The notes beneath the pieces were generated by a model that was given only the letters and a program-made list of their open reading frames with translations, made no database searches and was not told where the DNA came from. From Terriglobia bacterium (GTDB taxonomy: Bacteria; Acidobacteriota; Terriglobia; JAIQFV01), in NCBI GenBank assembly GCA_028716525.1, contig JAQUPQ010000013.1, positions 26,385 to 90,384 on the forward strand: a DNA stretch of 64,000 nt, read 5' to 3'. The translations under genes were made by a program, and so were the position numbers. This document shows, piece after piece, positions 37,362-45,901 of this stretch (position 1 is the first letter of the stretch; each line of letters opens with the position of its first letter).

Positions 37362-39143
37362 TCATTGCTTTTTCTTGATGCCTACAATTTCTCCCCGAAA
37401 AGTTTTTACAAAAGACTGGACGACGGGATCCTTTTGAGGATCGGTTTCCACAGAAACGGTTCGCATGGGGGTTTGGCCCTGACTTTCAACCGGCGCCGGC
37501 TCAACCCCGGCGTTCTCCAGCATCGCAAAAGTGACCTGAAAAGGTCTGCCAAATGAATTCTGGCATATTCGTTTCAGAGTTTCAACGTGGCTGCGCGTGT
37601 TCAAGCGGTCGTAAAACACTTCGTTGGCCCTCGTGAAAAATAGATGCACCGTAGAACCCTCCAGTTGGATTCGGGAGGCGCGCTCCAAAAACGACCCCAG
37701 CAACTTGGATTGAGCGCCCACAGCCTCACGAAATGCGCGAATTTCCTGGGATTCATCCCGCTTCACGGGCGACTCGGCAGCTTCGCTGGAGGGCGCGGAT
37801 TTGAAACCCGTGCCGGGTGTCCCGCTCCTCAGGGGTGAGCGGTTCGTTGAGGGCGTTGCCGGCGAAGAAAAGTCCGGCCGACGTGCATTCAGTGGAGGCT
37901 TGAATCGCGGTTCAGTGTTTTTTTTTAGATAAGGAGACTCATTCGGGGCATCGGTGCCCGCCGAGAATCGCGGCGCCGGTGACCCGGCCGGATTAGTATT
38001 AGGAGACGCGGGCGCAGATTTTAGTTCTTCCAGAAATTCTTCGATCGACATCAAACGCGCCGCCTGCACGAGCCGCACCAACCCCAGTTCGAGGTGCAAT
38101 CGTGGCTGCGTGGACCATTTCAGATCGTTGTCGGTGCGCGCCAGGAGGTGGAAAAATCGAACCAGGTCCTCTTCCGAAAAATTAGCGGCGGTCTTGGCAA
38201 GCGCCTCAATTTGATCGGCGGGCAATTCCAGAAGTTCGGAGCGCGTTCCCGCGACGCGCACGATCATGAGATTGCGAAGATGTTGGATGGCCTCGCGGCA
38301 GAAATGTTTCGGATCAAACCCGGCTTGGTGCAGATCATTTACCAGTTGCAGGATGGCGTTGCTGTCGCGCCGGATCAGGGCCTCGCTGAGCCGGTCCAAA
38401 TACTCCTGCGAAACCAGGCCCAACAGTTCGCGGATTTTGGATTCTTCGAGTTGCGTGCCGCAGAAAGAAATGACCTGATCCAGAATCGATTGGGCATCGC
38501 GAATGGAACCCTCCGCCGAATGCACCAGCATGGACAGCCCGGCGGGTGTGATGGTCATGCCTTCCGCCCGGCAGATCTTTTCGAGCGATTCGTAAATCTC
38601 ATGGTAGGAAAGCGTGCGGAACGAGAAATTCTGGCAACGCGACAGAATGGTGGGCTTGAGCTTGTGCCGTTCGGTGGTGGCAAACATAAAAATGATGTGA
38701 TCGGGCGGCTCTTCCAGAGTTTTCAGCAGCGCGTCCCAGGCATCGTCCGTCAGCTGATGGGCTTCATCAATGATATAAATTTTATAGCGGTCGCGGGCCG
38801 GACGATACTTCACGTTTTCGCGAAGCTGTCGAATGTCGTCGATGCCGCGGTTGGAGGCCGCGTCGATCTCGATGACGTCCACGGCATTGCCGTTCTTGAT
38901 TTCACGGCAGGAATCGCATTGGTCGCAGGGTGTGGGGGTCGGACCTTTGGCGCAATTGAGCGCCTTGGCGAAGATTCGCGCACTGGTGGTCTTCCCGACG
39001 CCCCGTACACCGGAGAATAAATAGGCGTGCCCGATACGCTTTTGTTCAATGGCGTTGCGCAGCGTCGTCGTGATTACCGACTGCCCAATGACGTCATCGA
39101 ACTGCTGGGGACGATATTTTCTGGCGATGACTTGGTAAGACAT
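37362..39143 (-). CDS. dnaX: DNA polymerase III subunit gamma/tau
   Basis: 593 residues. AAA+ clamp-loader ATPase: KYRPQQFDDVIGQSVITTTL, Walker A GVRGVGKTTSARIFAKALNC, zinc knuckle region CAKGPTPTPCDQCDSC, Walker B IYIIDEAHQLTDDAWDALL, sensor 1 FATTERHKLKPTILSRCQ. Domain III follows (VVRFFHLLARTDND region). Residues about 385-460 are Pro/Ser-rich linker, and the C-terminus (EIRAFREAVGAQSKLLGSFLERA) resembles the tau domain that contacts the polymerase. I did not locate a ribosomal frameshift site for a gamma form. It is first of dnaX-ybaB-recR and lies downstream of the SRP RNA gene. Confidence 0.97.
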   Translation of the reverse strand: MSYQVIARKYRPQQFDDVIGQSVITTTLRNAIEQKRIGHAYLFSGVRGVGKTTSARIFAKALNCAKGPTPTPCDQCDSCREIKNGNAVDVIEIDAASNRGIDDIRQLRENVKYRPARDRYKIYIIDEAHQLTDDAWDALLKTLEEPPDHIIFMFATTERHKLKPTILSRCQNFSFRTLSYHEIYESLEKICRAEGMTITPAGLSMLVHSAEGSIRDAQSILDQVISFCGTQLEESKIRELLGLVSQEYLDRLSEALIRRDSNAILQLVNDLHQAGFDPKHFCREAIQHLRNLMIVRVAGTRSELLELPADQIEALAKTAANFSEEDLVRFFHLLARTDNDLKWSTQPRLHLELGLVRLVQAARLMSIEEFLEELKSAPASPNTNPAGSPAPRFSAGTDAPNESPYLKKNTEPRFKPPLNARRPDFSSPATPSTNRSPLRSGTPGTGFKSAPSSEAAESPVKRDESQEIRAFREAVGAQSKLLGSFLERASRIQLEGSTVHLFFTRANEVFYDRLNTRSHVETLKRICQNSFGRPFQVTFAMLENAGVEPAPVESQGQTPMRTVSVETDPQKDPVVQSFVKTFRGEIVGIKKKQ

Positions 39144-39144
39144 G

Positions 39145-39400
39145 AGATCTTAAAATTCCAAATTCCAAAGTCCAAATAAAATCCAAGTTCCAAAAACCAA
39201 ATTCCAACAATCAGAAAGCAAATGGCAGCTTTTGCAAGTTAGAGGCATTTGATCGGCCAGCGGTAACTCGTGAGACTTAGGTAGAGTTCCAAAGTTACCT
39301 ATCGCATTTCTTGTTTGGAATTTGAGCTCCTTTGAAATTTGTTTGGATTTTGGAGCTTGGAATTTATTTGGGATTTGGCTCTTGGCATTTGGAATTTGTT
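39145..39400. repeat. Opposed arrays of CCAAATTCC / GGAATTTGG words
   Basis: The left arm (39153-39210) repeats CCAAATTCCAAAGTCCAAA-type words; the right arm (39313-39397) repeats their complement (TTTGGAATTTGAGC, TTTGGATTTTGG, GCATTTGGAATTTG). The arms are separated by about 100 bases of unrelated sequence. They sit between dnaX and the SRP RNA gene. The right arm ends nine bases from the SRP RNA 3' end. A third array lies at 39810-39866. Confidence 0.65.
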
Positions 39401-39408
39401 TTATTTAA

Positions 39409-39513
39409 CCAGGTTCCGGGTGATCTGCGGCACATCGCAGTGACCGTTACCGTTGCTGCCGTCAGGCCCTGGCGGGGTTCGCGGGCCGCGATTGCACAGA
39501 GCCCGAAACCTGG
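39409..39513 (-). ncRNA. ffs: Signal recognition particle RNA (small bacterial type)
   Basis: Read on the minus strand, CCAGGTTTCGGG at the 5' end pairs with CCCGGAACCTGG at the 3' end over 12 bp (one G-T). The core GCGAACCCCGCCAGGGCC and GGCAGCAACGGTAACGG matches the asymmetric and symmetric loops of helix 8. The apical loop reads TGAC between GCC and GGC, where most bacterial SRP RNAs have GGAA. About 105 nt, matching the Alu-less form. SRP RNA genes commonly sit upstream of dnaX, as here. It forms the targeting particle with Ffh. Confidence 0.82.
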
Positions 39514-39610
39514 AACCACTGGAGCGTCCTACGGTTGATTTGCGACCCTCATTCGACAGGGTCGTCGACGCAACTCAATTGTCTCCGAGCAAGCAGGCTT
39601 TGAACATTGC

Positions 39611-39955
39611 CAAGGACCCTCTGCGAAAACTCCGCGCCCTCAGCGCCTCCGCGTTTAAGGTTCTGTGGGGTTCAGCATAACAAGCCCGTACCCTGGTACC
39701 CCGATTCGCGTGACTGATGCTTGCTCAGGAACCTCTCCGTCGTCGCTCCGAAACAGGCGTTTATATCACTTTTTCGCGGGGTCGACAAGGAGAGGCCGCC
39801 GGCTGGGGGAAATCCAAATTCCAAGGTCCAAAATCCAAACCAATTCCAAAAAGCTCAAATCCACCTGATTAAATCAAGTCGGCCAAACAAACTGGAAAGA
39901 CCGGAAGGACCAAACAGACAGGACAGACTGAAGAGACCGGACAGACCGCTTCGCC
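39611..39955. repeat. Cluster of three degenerate word arrays upstream of the SRP RNA gene
   Basis: Three vocabularies in one stretch: CTGCGAAAACTCCGCGCCCTCAGCGCCTCCGCG (39619-39653), AATCCAAATTCCAAGGTCCAAAATCC-type (39810-39866) and GACCGGACAGACC-type words (GAAAGACCGGAAGGACC, CAGACAGGACAGACTG, AGAGACCGGACAGACC; 39889-39955). No coding region in this stretch is supported. Confidence 0.55.
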
Positions 39956-39968
39956 CTGAATCGATCTC

Positions 39969-40610
39969 TTAGGTTTGAATCAACAGCAGGCCTTCTCGAA
40001 TTTCGATGTGCTTGATGGTGGGCGAATACGGTATGGGTTTGCTGACGTCGATCTTGTTGGTTTGCTTTCGGGCCAGGACTTCAATGATCTTCTGCACCAG
40101 CATTGCAGGCAGAGAAATATTGTTCAGCTGAGCGCGCTGAATTTCGTACGTTAAGGCGTTGTTATTGAAAAACAGCTTGGCTTCGGTGTGCATGGCTTGA
40201 TCGCCGCTGAATACCAGAGTGACCAGTTTGAGCAGCGTGGAATTATCGGTTTTGAGCTGATCCACATCCACCACCGCATCGCCCGCCACCTGATCGCCAT
40301 TCAGAAATCGCACGAAGATGGATTTCAATCCGGGGTTAGGCTTCTTGTGAAACTCCTCGGTGACGTAGGCATTCATTTCGTCTTGAGAAATCCGCACCGT
40401 TGTTCCGGGGGGCAAACGTTTGCCGGCCGGAGGGTTGACCTTCAAGGAATCGAAGGTATCGCGAACGCGGTCTGCCATCTCGGCGCGGGTCGGGATCCGA
40501 TGCGGTTGCGCCGAAAAATCCATGCTGAGAGCCGCGGTCAGAATCGCGAATACACACGTGATCGATAGCGGAGCCCGGGGCCAATGTTTCTTCGTGCGAA
40601 TAGAATTCAT
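39969..40610 (-). CDS. Secreted hypothetical protein
   Basis: 213 residues. Signal peptide (LSITCVFAILTAALSMDFSAQ), then TRAEMADRVRDTFDSLKVNPP, VRISQDEMNAYVTEEFHKKPNPGLKSIFVRFLNGDQVAGDAVVDVDQL and LPAMLVQKIIEVLARKQTNKID. The pattern of a short alternating-strand domain with a C-terminal hydrophobic groove helix distantly recalls lipid-binding LmeA/DUF2993 proteins, but I cannot assign it. The start at 40610 is an ATG without a strong ribosome site. Confidence 0.65.
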   Translation of the reverse strand: MNSIRTKKHWPRAPLSITCVFAILTAALSMDFSAQPHRIPTRAEMADRVRDTFDSLKVNPPAGKRLPPGTTVRISQDEMNAYVTEEFHKKPNPGLKSIFVRFLNGDQVAGDAVVDVDQLKTDNSTLLKLVTLVFSGDQAMHTEAKLFFNNNALTYEIQRAQLNNISLPAMLVQKIIEVLARKQTNKIDVSKPIPYSPTIKHIEIREGLLLIQT

Positions 40611-40718
40611 GCCGGGGGATTAAATCATGAAGCGGAACTGAGAATCAATGTTTGAAAGATTTAAACGCGAGTTCAGGATTGAACATCCTCTATTTCCGAT
40701 ATTCGATGATCAGGGTTT

Positions 40719-40756
40719 GGTAGCCACGATCCCCCAGCATTTTGGGGGGATCGTGG
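40719..40756. repeat. REP-like hairpin GGTAGCCACGATCCCCC...
   Basis: CCACGATCCCCC pairs with GGGGGGATCGTGG around an 8-base loop; the unit begins GGTAGCCAC. The first 18 bases recur in inverted orientation at 43752-43769 beyond the ADOP gene. On the plus strand a T-run follows (GTTTTT), so it could also end transcription in that direction. Confidence 0.6.
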
Positions 40757-40782
40757 GTTTTTCCCTTACCCTGCAGAAGAGC

Positions 40783-40809
40783 CCACCCCGATGCATCGGG
40801 GTGGCTACC
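40783..40809. repeat. REP-like palindrome ending GTGGCTACC
   Basis: CCACCCCGATGCATCGGGGTGG is a perfect 22-base palindrome followed by CTACC, so it carries the same GTGGCTACC end as the neighbouring REP-like unit. Confidence 0.55.
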
Positions 40810-40884
40810 CAAACACTACGCATTCTCGGAGAAGTTCTTCATGCCCCATGGGTCGGGGCGAGCGCTATCCGGGCGACAGATAAT

Positions 40885-40913
40885 CGCCGGCATAAAGAAC
40901 TGCCGGCGCTACC
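40885..40913. repeat. REP-like unit CGCCGGC...GCCGGCGCTACC
   Basis: CGCCGGCA and TGCCGGCG form a short stem around AAAGAA, followed by CTACC. The right half, CTGCCGGCGCTACCAAAGCTG, differs by only two bases from a unit at 62200-62220 (CTGCCGGCGCTACCCCAGCTG). Confidence 0.55.
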
Positions 40914-40998
40914 AAAGCTGTTTTCGGAGCAGTTGTCCGGAGTTCGAAGCGAAATCAATTACGAGAGATGTCCGTTCTTGAAATCACATTTTATGATC

Positions 40999-43428
40999 TC
41001 ACTCATAGCGCAGCGCTTCGATGGGGTCGACTTTTGTCGCTCGCCTTGCCGGGATGAGGCTTGCCAGCAGCGCTACCGCCAGTAGGATCAGTGCGGTGGT
41101 AAGGAACGTTACAGGATCGAAAGCGCTGACGTCAAAGAGTTGGCTGGAAATGGCGCGGGACAGGGCGAACGACGCCAGCACACCAACCACTAATCCTGCT
41201 CCGGCTAAAAGCAACCCCTGACGCAAGACCAGGCCAAGAACCTGTCCTGGACGCGCACCCAGGGCTACGCGAACACCGAGCTCTTGAGTGCGCTGTGAGA
41301 CAGAATAACTAATGATGCCGTAAAGCCCCAATGCCGCCATCAACAAGGCCACGACAGCAAAGAATCCCAGCAGCGATACAACAAATCGCTGGGGACCGAG
41401 GGAATTGTCGACGCGCTCCTTCATGGGGACGAAATTATAAGCCGGCAAGTTGGGATCCAACGTGCGAACGGCGGCGCGCAAGCCGCCGATGAGCGACAGA
41501 GGATCAAGCGAAGTCTTCGCGACTAAGAAACCGCTGGGGAAGGAGACCTGGTACCCCGGGTAATACGTTACGCCTTTTCCCGAGTCGCCCACCAGCGCCG
41601 TGTGATCCACATGCCCGACCACGCCGACGATGGTCGCCCATGGAATTTGGGACCCGCGACGAATCTGTTGGCCGATGGGATCCTGGTTTGGCCAATATTG
41701 TCGGGCCAGGGTATCGTCGATCACCGCGACGGGTTGAGTGTTTTGACGATCGGCATCAGTGAACACACGTCCCCGGAGCAACGGAATCGACAAAGTGGCA
41801 AAGTATCCCGGTGTGACCAGACACAAACCGCTGTGCGGACCGGGATCATCGGCGGCAAGAACACGCCCTTGTATATCAAAGCTGGCTGCGGCGTCGAAGC
41901 CACTAAACGGAATCGGGGTGGCGAGGGCCGCGGAAGAAACACCCGGCAGATGCATCATCTCGTTGGCCAGCGCTTGATAGAATGCAATGCGCTGTTCGGG
42001 CGTTGAGTAATGACTTTGCGGCAACGCCAGGGCGGCTGTCAAAACACCGCGCGGTTGAAAGCCTGGATTCACCTGTTGCATTCGGCCCAGGCTCTTGAGG
42101 AGCAATCCGGCGCCCACCAGCAGCACCAAGGCCAGCGCCACTTCGCCGCTGACCAAAACGGTACGCAAACGACTCTGCCCGCGGCTTCCGACTCCCGAAC
42201 GGCCGCCTTCCTTCAGCAATTCAAATTGATGAACACCCGCCACATGCCAGGCTGGCACCACTCCAAACAGAAGGCCCGAAAGAATTCCGATCACCGCCGT
42301 GAAAGACAGAACAAAAAGATCCGTTCGAATCACCAGGGCTTTCACCACGTCTTGTGGACCCAGCCACAACAGAGCACGAATTCCGAGTTGCGACAAGGCC
42401 AGCCCGAGGAGGGTTCCCAGGCCCGACAGCAGTAAACTTTCGGTGAACGCTTGTCGAATCAAATGACCTCGACGCGCGCCCAGCGCCACGCGAATGGCCA
42501 ACTCGCGGCCGCGCCCTGCCGAGCGCGCCAACATCAAGCCGGCAATGTTGGAACAGGCAATCAACAAGACGAATGCCACGGCCCCGAAAAGGATAAACAT
42601 GGGCGTTTTCAAGTTGCCGTACAAAAACTCCGTCAGTGGAAGTGCAAACATTCCCCAGCCGGCATCCTTGGCATAGGCGGCGCCGGCGCCTCCTTGAAGA
42701 AAGCGTTGCGTCAGGATTTGCACAAAATTAATGGCCTGCGGAACCGGCACATTGGAGCGGACGCGCGCCACGACGAAAAGATTTTCATTGAATCGGGAGG
42801 CGGGCGCGAAACGCTGGGGCGGGAGGCCCAGGGGAGCCCACAGCTGAGTCCCCGCGGGCCAGTTGAAATCGGGTCGCATGACGCCCACCACTTCGTAAAT
42901 CTGCTGGTTCAATTCGATTTTTTTCCCGACCAGGGTGGGGTCGCTTCCAAAAATATCTCTCCAAGTGTTGAACGACAAAATGACCACCTGATTGGCGTTG
43001 GGCTGGTCCTCTTCGGGACGAAACATCCGACCCAGCAGAGGGGTTGCCCCAAACGCATCGAACCATTGCCACGAAACACTGGCGCCCGAAAGGCGTTGAG
43101 GCACATCCCCGACCGTGTAATTGAAACTAGCCGGGATGGAAGCCGCGGCCGAAGAAAACATTTCTTTGCTGTCGCGAACGTCGGCAAAGTCCGGCGCCGA
43201 GATGGAGATGCTCTTGAGGTTGAGCTGATCGTACTTCGCCCGGATGGCCAGCACATGATCAGCCTCGCGAATGCCCGCAGGGTGGAGGAGCAGCCCGTTG
43301 ACCACACTGAAGATGGCGGAGTTGGCGGCGATGCCCATCGCCAGAGTGAGCACGGCCACAAGGGCGAAGCCCGGATTTCGCCACAGCATCCGGAAGGCAT
43401 AACGAAGGTCCTGTCGAAGAGTGTTCAT
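40999..43428 (-). CDS. ADOP-family duplicated orphan ABC permease (MacB/FtsX type)
   Basis: 809 residues. The N-terminus MNTLRQDLRYAFRMLWRNPGFALVAVLTLAMGIAANSAIFSVVN is the MacB_PCD periplasmic-core start typical of acidobacterial ADOP proteins. Two MacB-PCD/FtsX units follow: TM bundles at FILFGAVAFVLLIACSNIAGLMLARSAGRGRELAIRVALGARRGHLI and near the C-terminus FFAVVALLMAALGLYGIISYSVSQRTQELGVRVALGARPGQVLG, then LASLIPARRATKVDPIEALRYE. No ATPase is encoded beside it, hence orphan. It probably drives extrusion of peptides or antibiotics with an unlinked ATPase, or acts as a mechanotransmitter. The usual PadR regulator is absent here. Confidence 0.93.
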   Translation of the reverse strand: MNTLRQDLRYAFRMLWRNPGFALVAVLTLAMGIAANSAIFSVVNGLLLHPAGIREADHVLAIRAKYDQLNLKSISISAPDFADVRDSKEMFSSAAASIPASFNYTVGDVPQRLSGASVSWQWFDAFGATPLLGRMFRPEEDQPNANQVVILSFNTWRDIFGSDPTLVGKKIELNQQIYEVVGVMRPDFNWPAGTQLWAPLGLPPQRFAPASRFNENLFVVARVRSNVPVPQAINFVQILTQRFLQGGAGAAYAKDAGWGMFALPLTEFLYGNLKTPMFILFGAVAFVLLIACSNIAGLMLARSAGRGRELAIRVALGARRGHLIRQAFTESLLLSGLGTLLGLALSQLGIRALLWLGPQDVVKALVIRTDLFVLSFTAVIGILSGLLFGVVPAWHVAGVHQFELLKEGGRSGVGSRGQSRLRTVLVSGEVALALVLLVGAGLLLKSLGRMQQVNPGFQPRGVLTAALALPQSHYSTPEQRIAFYQALANEMMHLPGVSSAALATPIPFSGFDAAASFDIQGRVLAADDPGPHSGLCLVTPGYFATLSIPLLRGRVFTDADRQNTQPVAVIDDTLARQYWPNQDPIGQQIRRGSQIPWATIVGVVGHVDHTALVGDSGKGVTYYPGYQVSFPSGFLVAKTSLDPLSLIGGLRAAVRTLDPNLPAYNFVPMKERVDNSLGPQRFVVSLLGFFAVVALLMAALGLYGIISYSVSQRTQELGVRVALGARPGQVLGLVLRQGLLLAGAGLVVGVLASFALSRAISSQLFDVSAFDPVTFLTTALILLAVALLASLIPARRATKVDPIEALRYE

Positions 43429-44046
43429 GATTTAAATGATCACCTCACAGGGCAAGATGACTTTCCTTTTTTTGCCTGCGCTGAAGCGCAAGTGAAAGAC
43501 GCCCGCTCGAGTTTCTCGACTCAAGGTTTTTGTTCTCTGTGCAGAAATCTACAAACCCATTCTACAGGGAGAAAAAAATAAGATGACCGCATATTTGTAT
43601 ATACTGAGGGAGCGGGGAAAGGTTATGCACGGGGGCTGGCCAAATTCAGTTCTTCACAATATGAAAATAGTTGAGGAAGGGTGTGTACTGATTTTCCTTT
43701 AATTTCTCACGGCCCGCGGTTATGCCGAAACAACCTACTCCTTTCCCCCGCGGGGGATCGTGGCTACCAGAACCTCCCATTTTCATGGTCTCGGGTGCGA
43801 TAAAGGGCCATGCCCGACTGCGGTTGAATCCAAAATGGGTCAACCACCCACCTCCGGCCTCGCTTGACGCCCGTCAGGGGGGGGCAGTATGCTTCAGGCC
43901 ACGTCACGGAGGCGGGAGGGCGTTTTAGAGCCGAGCCGTCCGCTCATACCAATCCACAATGCCGATTACCATGTGTCGTCCCACCGCATTTGAGAGAGAA
44001 GCTCGCTAGAGGCGTCGAGCTGCTCGTTGGAGAAGGAGGCAAGTGT
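43429..44046. other. 618-base intergenic region upstream of ADOP and the membrane protein
   Basis: No supported gene; the ORFs starting at 43646 and 43722 are short, overlap and have no recognisable product. A REP-like copy (43745-43769) lies in the middle. AGGAGG seven bases before ATG 44047 marks the membrane-protein start. Confidence 0.45.
43745..43769. repeat. REP-like copy CCCCCGCGGGGGATCGTGGCTACCA
   Basis: Contains the reverse complement of the 18-base word TGGTAGCCACGATCCCCC found at 40718. With that copy it brackets the ADOP gene and its 3' and 5' flanks in inverted orientation. Confidence 0.55.
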
Positions 44047-45504
44047 ATGTCGACCCCGAATTTCGGTCAGCCCGAATACGGTTTTGGAGGAATGCATCCG
44101 TCGGAAGGATATTCCTGGCCATCGCTTGAGTTGCGCGATTTGATCGGCTCCAGCGGGGCCTCCATTCAATGGCGTTTGGCGGCCATCTTTCTGGTGGCGC
44201 TTGCCTTGTCGGACCTGTCGTGGCTTCTCATCCAACCGCTGTTGGAGAGGCCGATCCAGATGATGCCGCTTCCCGTATGGATGATGGCGCTGGTCACCGA
44301 TTTAATTGTGGCAGCCGCCGCGGTGATGTCGTTTCGCTGGATTCGAATACCCGTGGCGGCAGCGGCTGTTACTGCCGTGGGCATCTCGCTTTTAACATTG
44401 CCCCTGCGGTGGCAAAGTTTTCATTTCCAGCAACTGAAGTGGGCGATATTCTATTTTGCATCCACCATTGTTTTCAATTTCTTGTTTTTTACGGGATTGG
44501 CGTTGGGGGTCCGCTGGATGAAGCGGCTGCTGTTGGGATTGCTTCTCGGCGGGCTTGTCGGCATGCTCCTCCACCAAGTCGTTTTTACAGTGAGCTTGAA
44601 AGCCCTCCAAGACGCTACTACGCGATTTTCATTCGACATTAAGAGCGTGGTGATCCTCCTCCTTAATGCCGTGATTTTTGCGGTTACTTTTTGGGGAGGA
44701 CTGCAGTTGCCGTGGGCCAGGTTTACTCCCGGTCAAGAACCCACCGCGGTTCCGTTATATCCGCTCACCGGACGCGCCGGAGAATTGCAACAAGCCGCCG
44801 ACTACTTTGCCGTGGGCAAGTTGTTGCGCCCGGCCGGTATTGGCAGTGTGGTTTTTGGAATCGTCGCCATTGCGCTGGGTTCCTCCATGATGAGTGAAAA
44901 TCCTATTAATGCCATCCTGGCCGTGATTGGTGTTTTTCTTTTGATCGAAGGCGTTTGGGTGATGGCGGCGCCGGCGCCGGCAGGAATGATTGTCGACGGC
45001 ATTGCGCTCATTGTTCTGGGTATTTGGAATATCATCGTGACGATTTCCAACGCCTCTTCCGGAGCCAGCGGTCCGCACTTCTTCGCGATCCTGGGACTTT
45101 GGCAAGTTGTGTGGGGCTTTCAGAGTTTCGGCCGCTACTCGCGTTTCTCCGGACGTGTCTCGGGAAAACCACCTCAGGAATTGATAAATCAGGTTGCGGC
45201 CATTTCAAAAAGCCTGGCCGCCAAGGGCGCTTCGCAACAACCGGAAGTCATGGAATTCACGGTCGGAGTCAAACGAGCAAAACGGACTTGGAAGGGAAAA
45301 CTCCTGGACGATTTGGCGGTCTTCAGCATTGAGAAGGAAGCAGATTTCATCGTGGCGGATAAGTCCAGCGTGAACTTTTCTCAGCAGTCGGGTGTCTCAA
45401 GCGCCGGCGGCGTGTCCGTTTCCTTCAACATTGGTTCCCGCAGCGGCGATGCTACGATGACCTCAAATCAATTTGAAAAATATCAACGCTGGAAACCAAG
45501 CTAA
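44047..45504 (+). CDS. Polytopic membrane protein with a C-terminal soluble domain, unknown
   Basis: 485 residues from ATG 44047, chosen because AGGAGG lies seven bases upstream; the track start is 183 bases earlier. Nine to ten hydrophobic segments: WRLAAIFLVALALSDLSWLLI, VWMMALVTDLIVAAAAVMSF, VAAAAVTAVGISLLTLPL, AIFYFASTIVFNFLFFTGLALG, LLLGLLLGGLVGMLLHQVVF, VVILLLNAVIFAVTFWGGLQ, then GSVVFGIVAIALGSSMM and AILAVIGVFLLIEGVWVMAAPAPAG in a DUF308-like repeat. The last 120 residues (PPQELINQVAAISKSLAAKG, MEFTVGVKRAKRTWKGKLLDDLAVF) are soluble. No family name is assigned. Confidence 0.6.
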   Translation: MSTPNFGQPEYGFGGMHPSEGYSWPSLELRDLIGSSGASIQWRLAAIFLVALALSDLSWLLIQPLLERPIQMMPLPVWMMALVTDLIVAAAAVMSFRWIRIPVAAAAVTAVGISLLTLPLRWQSFHFQQLKWAIFYFASTIVFNFLFFTGLALGVRWMKRLLLGLLLGGLVGMLLHQVVFTVSLKALQDATTRFSFDIKSVVILLLNAVIFAVTFWGGLQLPWARFTPGQEPTAVPLYPLTGRAGELQQAADYFAVGKLLRPAGIGSVVFGIVAIALGSSMMSENPINAILAVIGVFLLIEGVWVMAAPAPAGMIVDGIALIVLGIWNIIVTISNASSGASGPHFFAILGLWQVVWGFQSFGRYSRFSGRVSGKPPQELINQVAAISKSLAAKGASQQPEVMEFTVGVKRAKRTWKGKLLDDLAVFSIEKEADFIVADKSSVNFSQQSGVSSAGGVSVSFNIGSRSGDATMTSNQFEKYQRWKPS

Positions 45505-45901
45505 GGGTTGGGGACTGATACCTCCCATTGTTCGGGGGACTAAAAAGCTGAGGAATTTATGGGTGGCGAAGTGCAAACCCGCTAAGGCGAAAGATCGTTA
45601 GCCCGGGGCATAAGCGCCGGGAAGGCCGACATCGGAATTGTCCAACCCGATTTGGCGGCCGACAGAACTCGTCGCGAAGGTTTCGGCCTCTCTTCGAGCC
45701 GTACGCTCCACAAACTTCATCAATAAGAATTCTTCCGATTCAGGATTTCTCCGGACTCAGCCCTGCGGCCTACAGGGCCCATCAGCCGGCCACATCAACC
45801 ACGTTCCGCTTTCATAAAAAGGTCAAATTTTTACAATACAAAACCATCCTTCTTCGAACATACTGACACTTGTAACGATCAACCCGAGAAGGAGAAAAGC
45901 T
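45505..45901. other. 397-base intergenic region upstream of the VOC gene
   Basis: No supported gene. Contains a REP-like stem TTAGCCCGGGGCATAAGCGCCGGG (about 45599-45622) and a small stem CCCTGCGGCCTACAGGG. AAGGAG precedes the VOC ATG. Nothing else recognised. Confidence 0.4.

Larger units (their letters stand above)
40611..40998. other. 388-base gap carrying REP-like palindromes
   Basis: No supported gene. It contains the three palindromes listed separately (40719-40756, 40783-40809, 40885-40913). The remainder shows nothing I recognise. Confidence 0.5.

Noticed and set aside
36871-39955. CRISPR array
   Set aside because: The arrays have degenerate words without constant-length repeats or unique spacers, occur as complementary arms, and no cas genes are present.
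40999-43428. Complete MacAB-TolC-type pump
   Set aside because: Only the permease is encoded; no ATPase, adaptor or outer-membrane channel gene lies nearby, so it is called an orphan ADOP permease.
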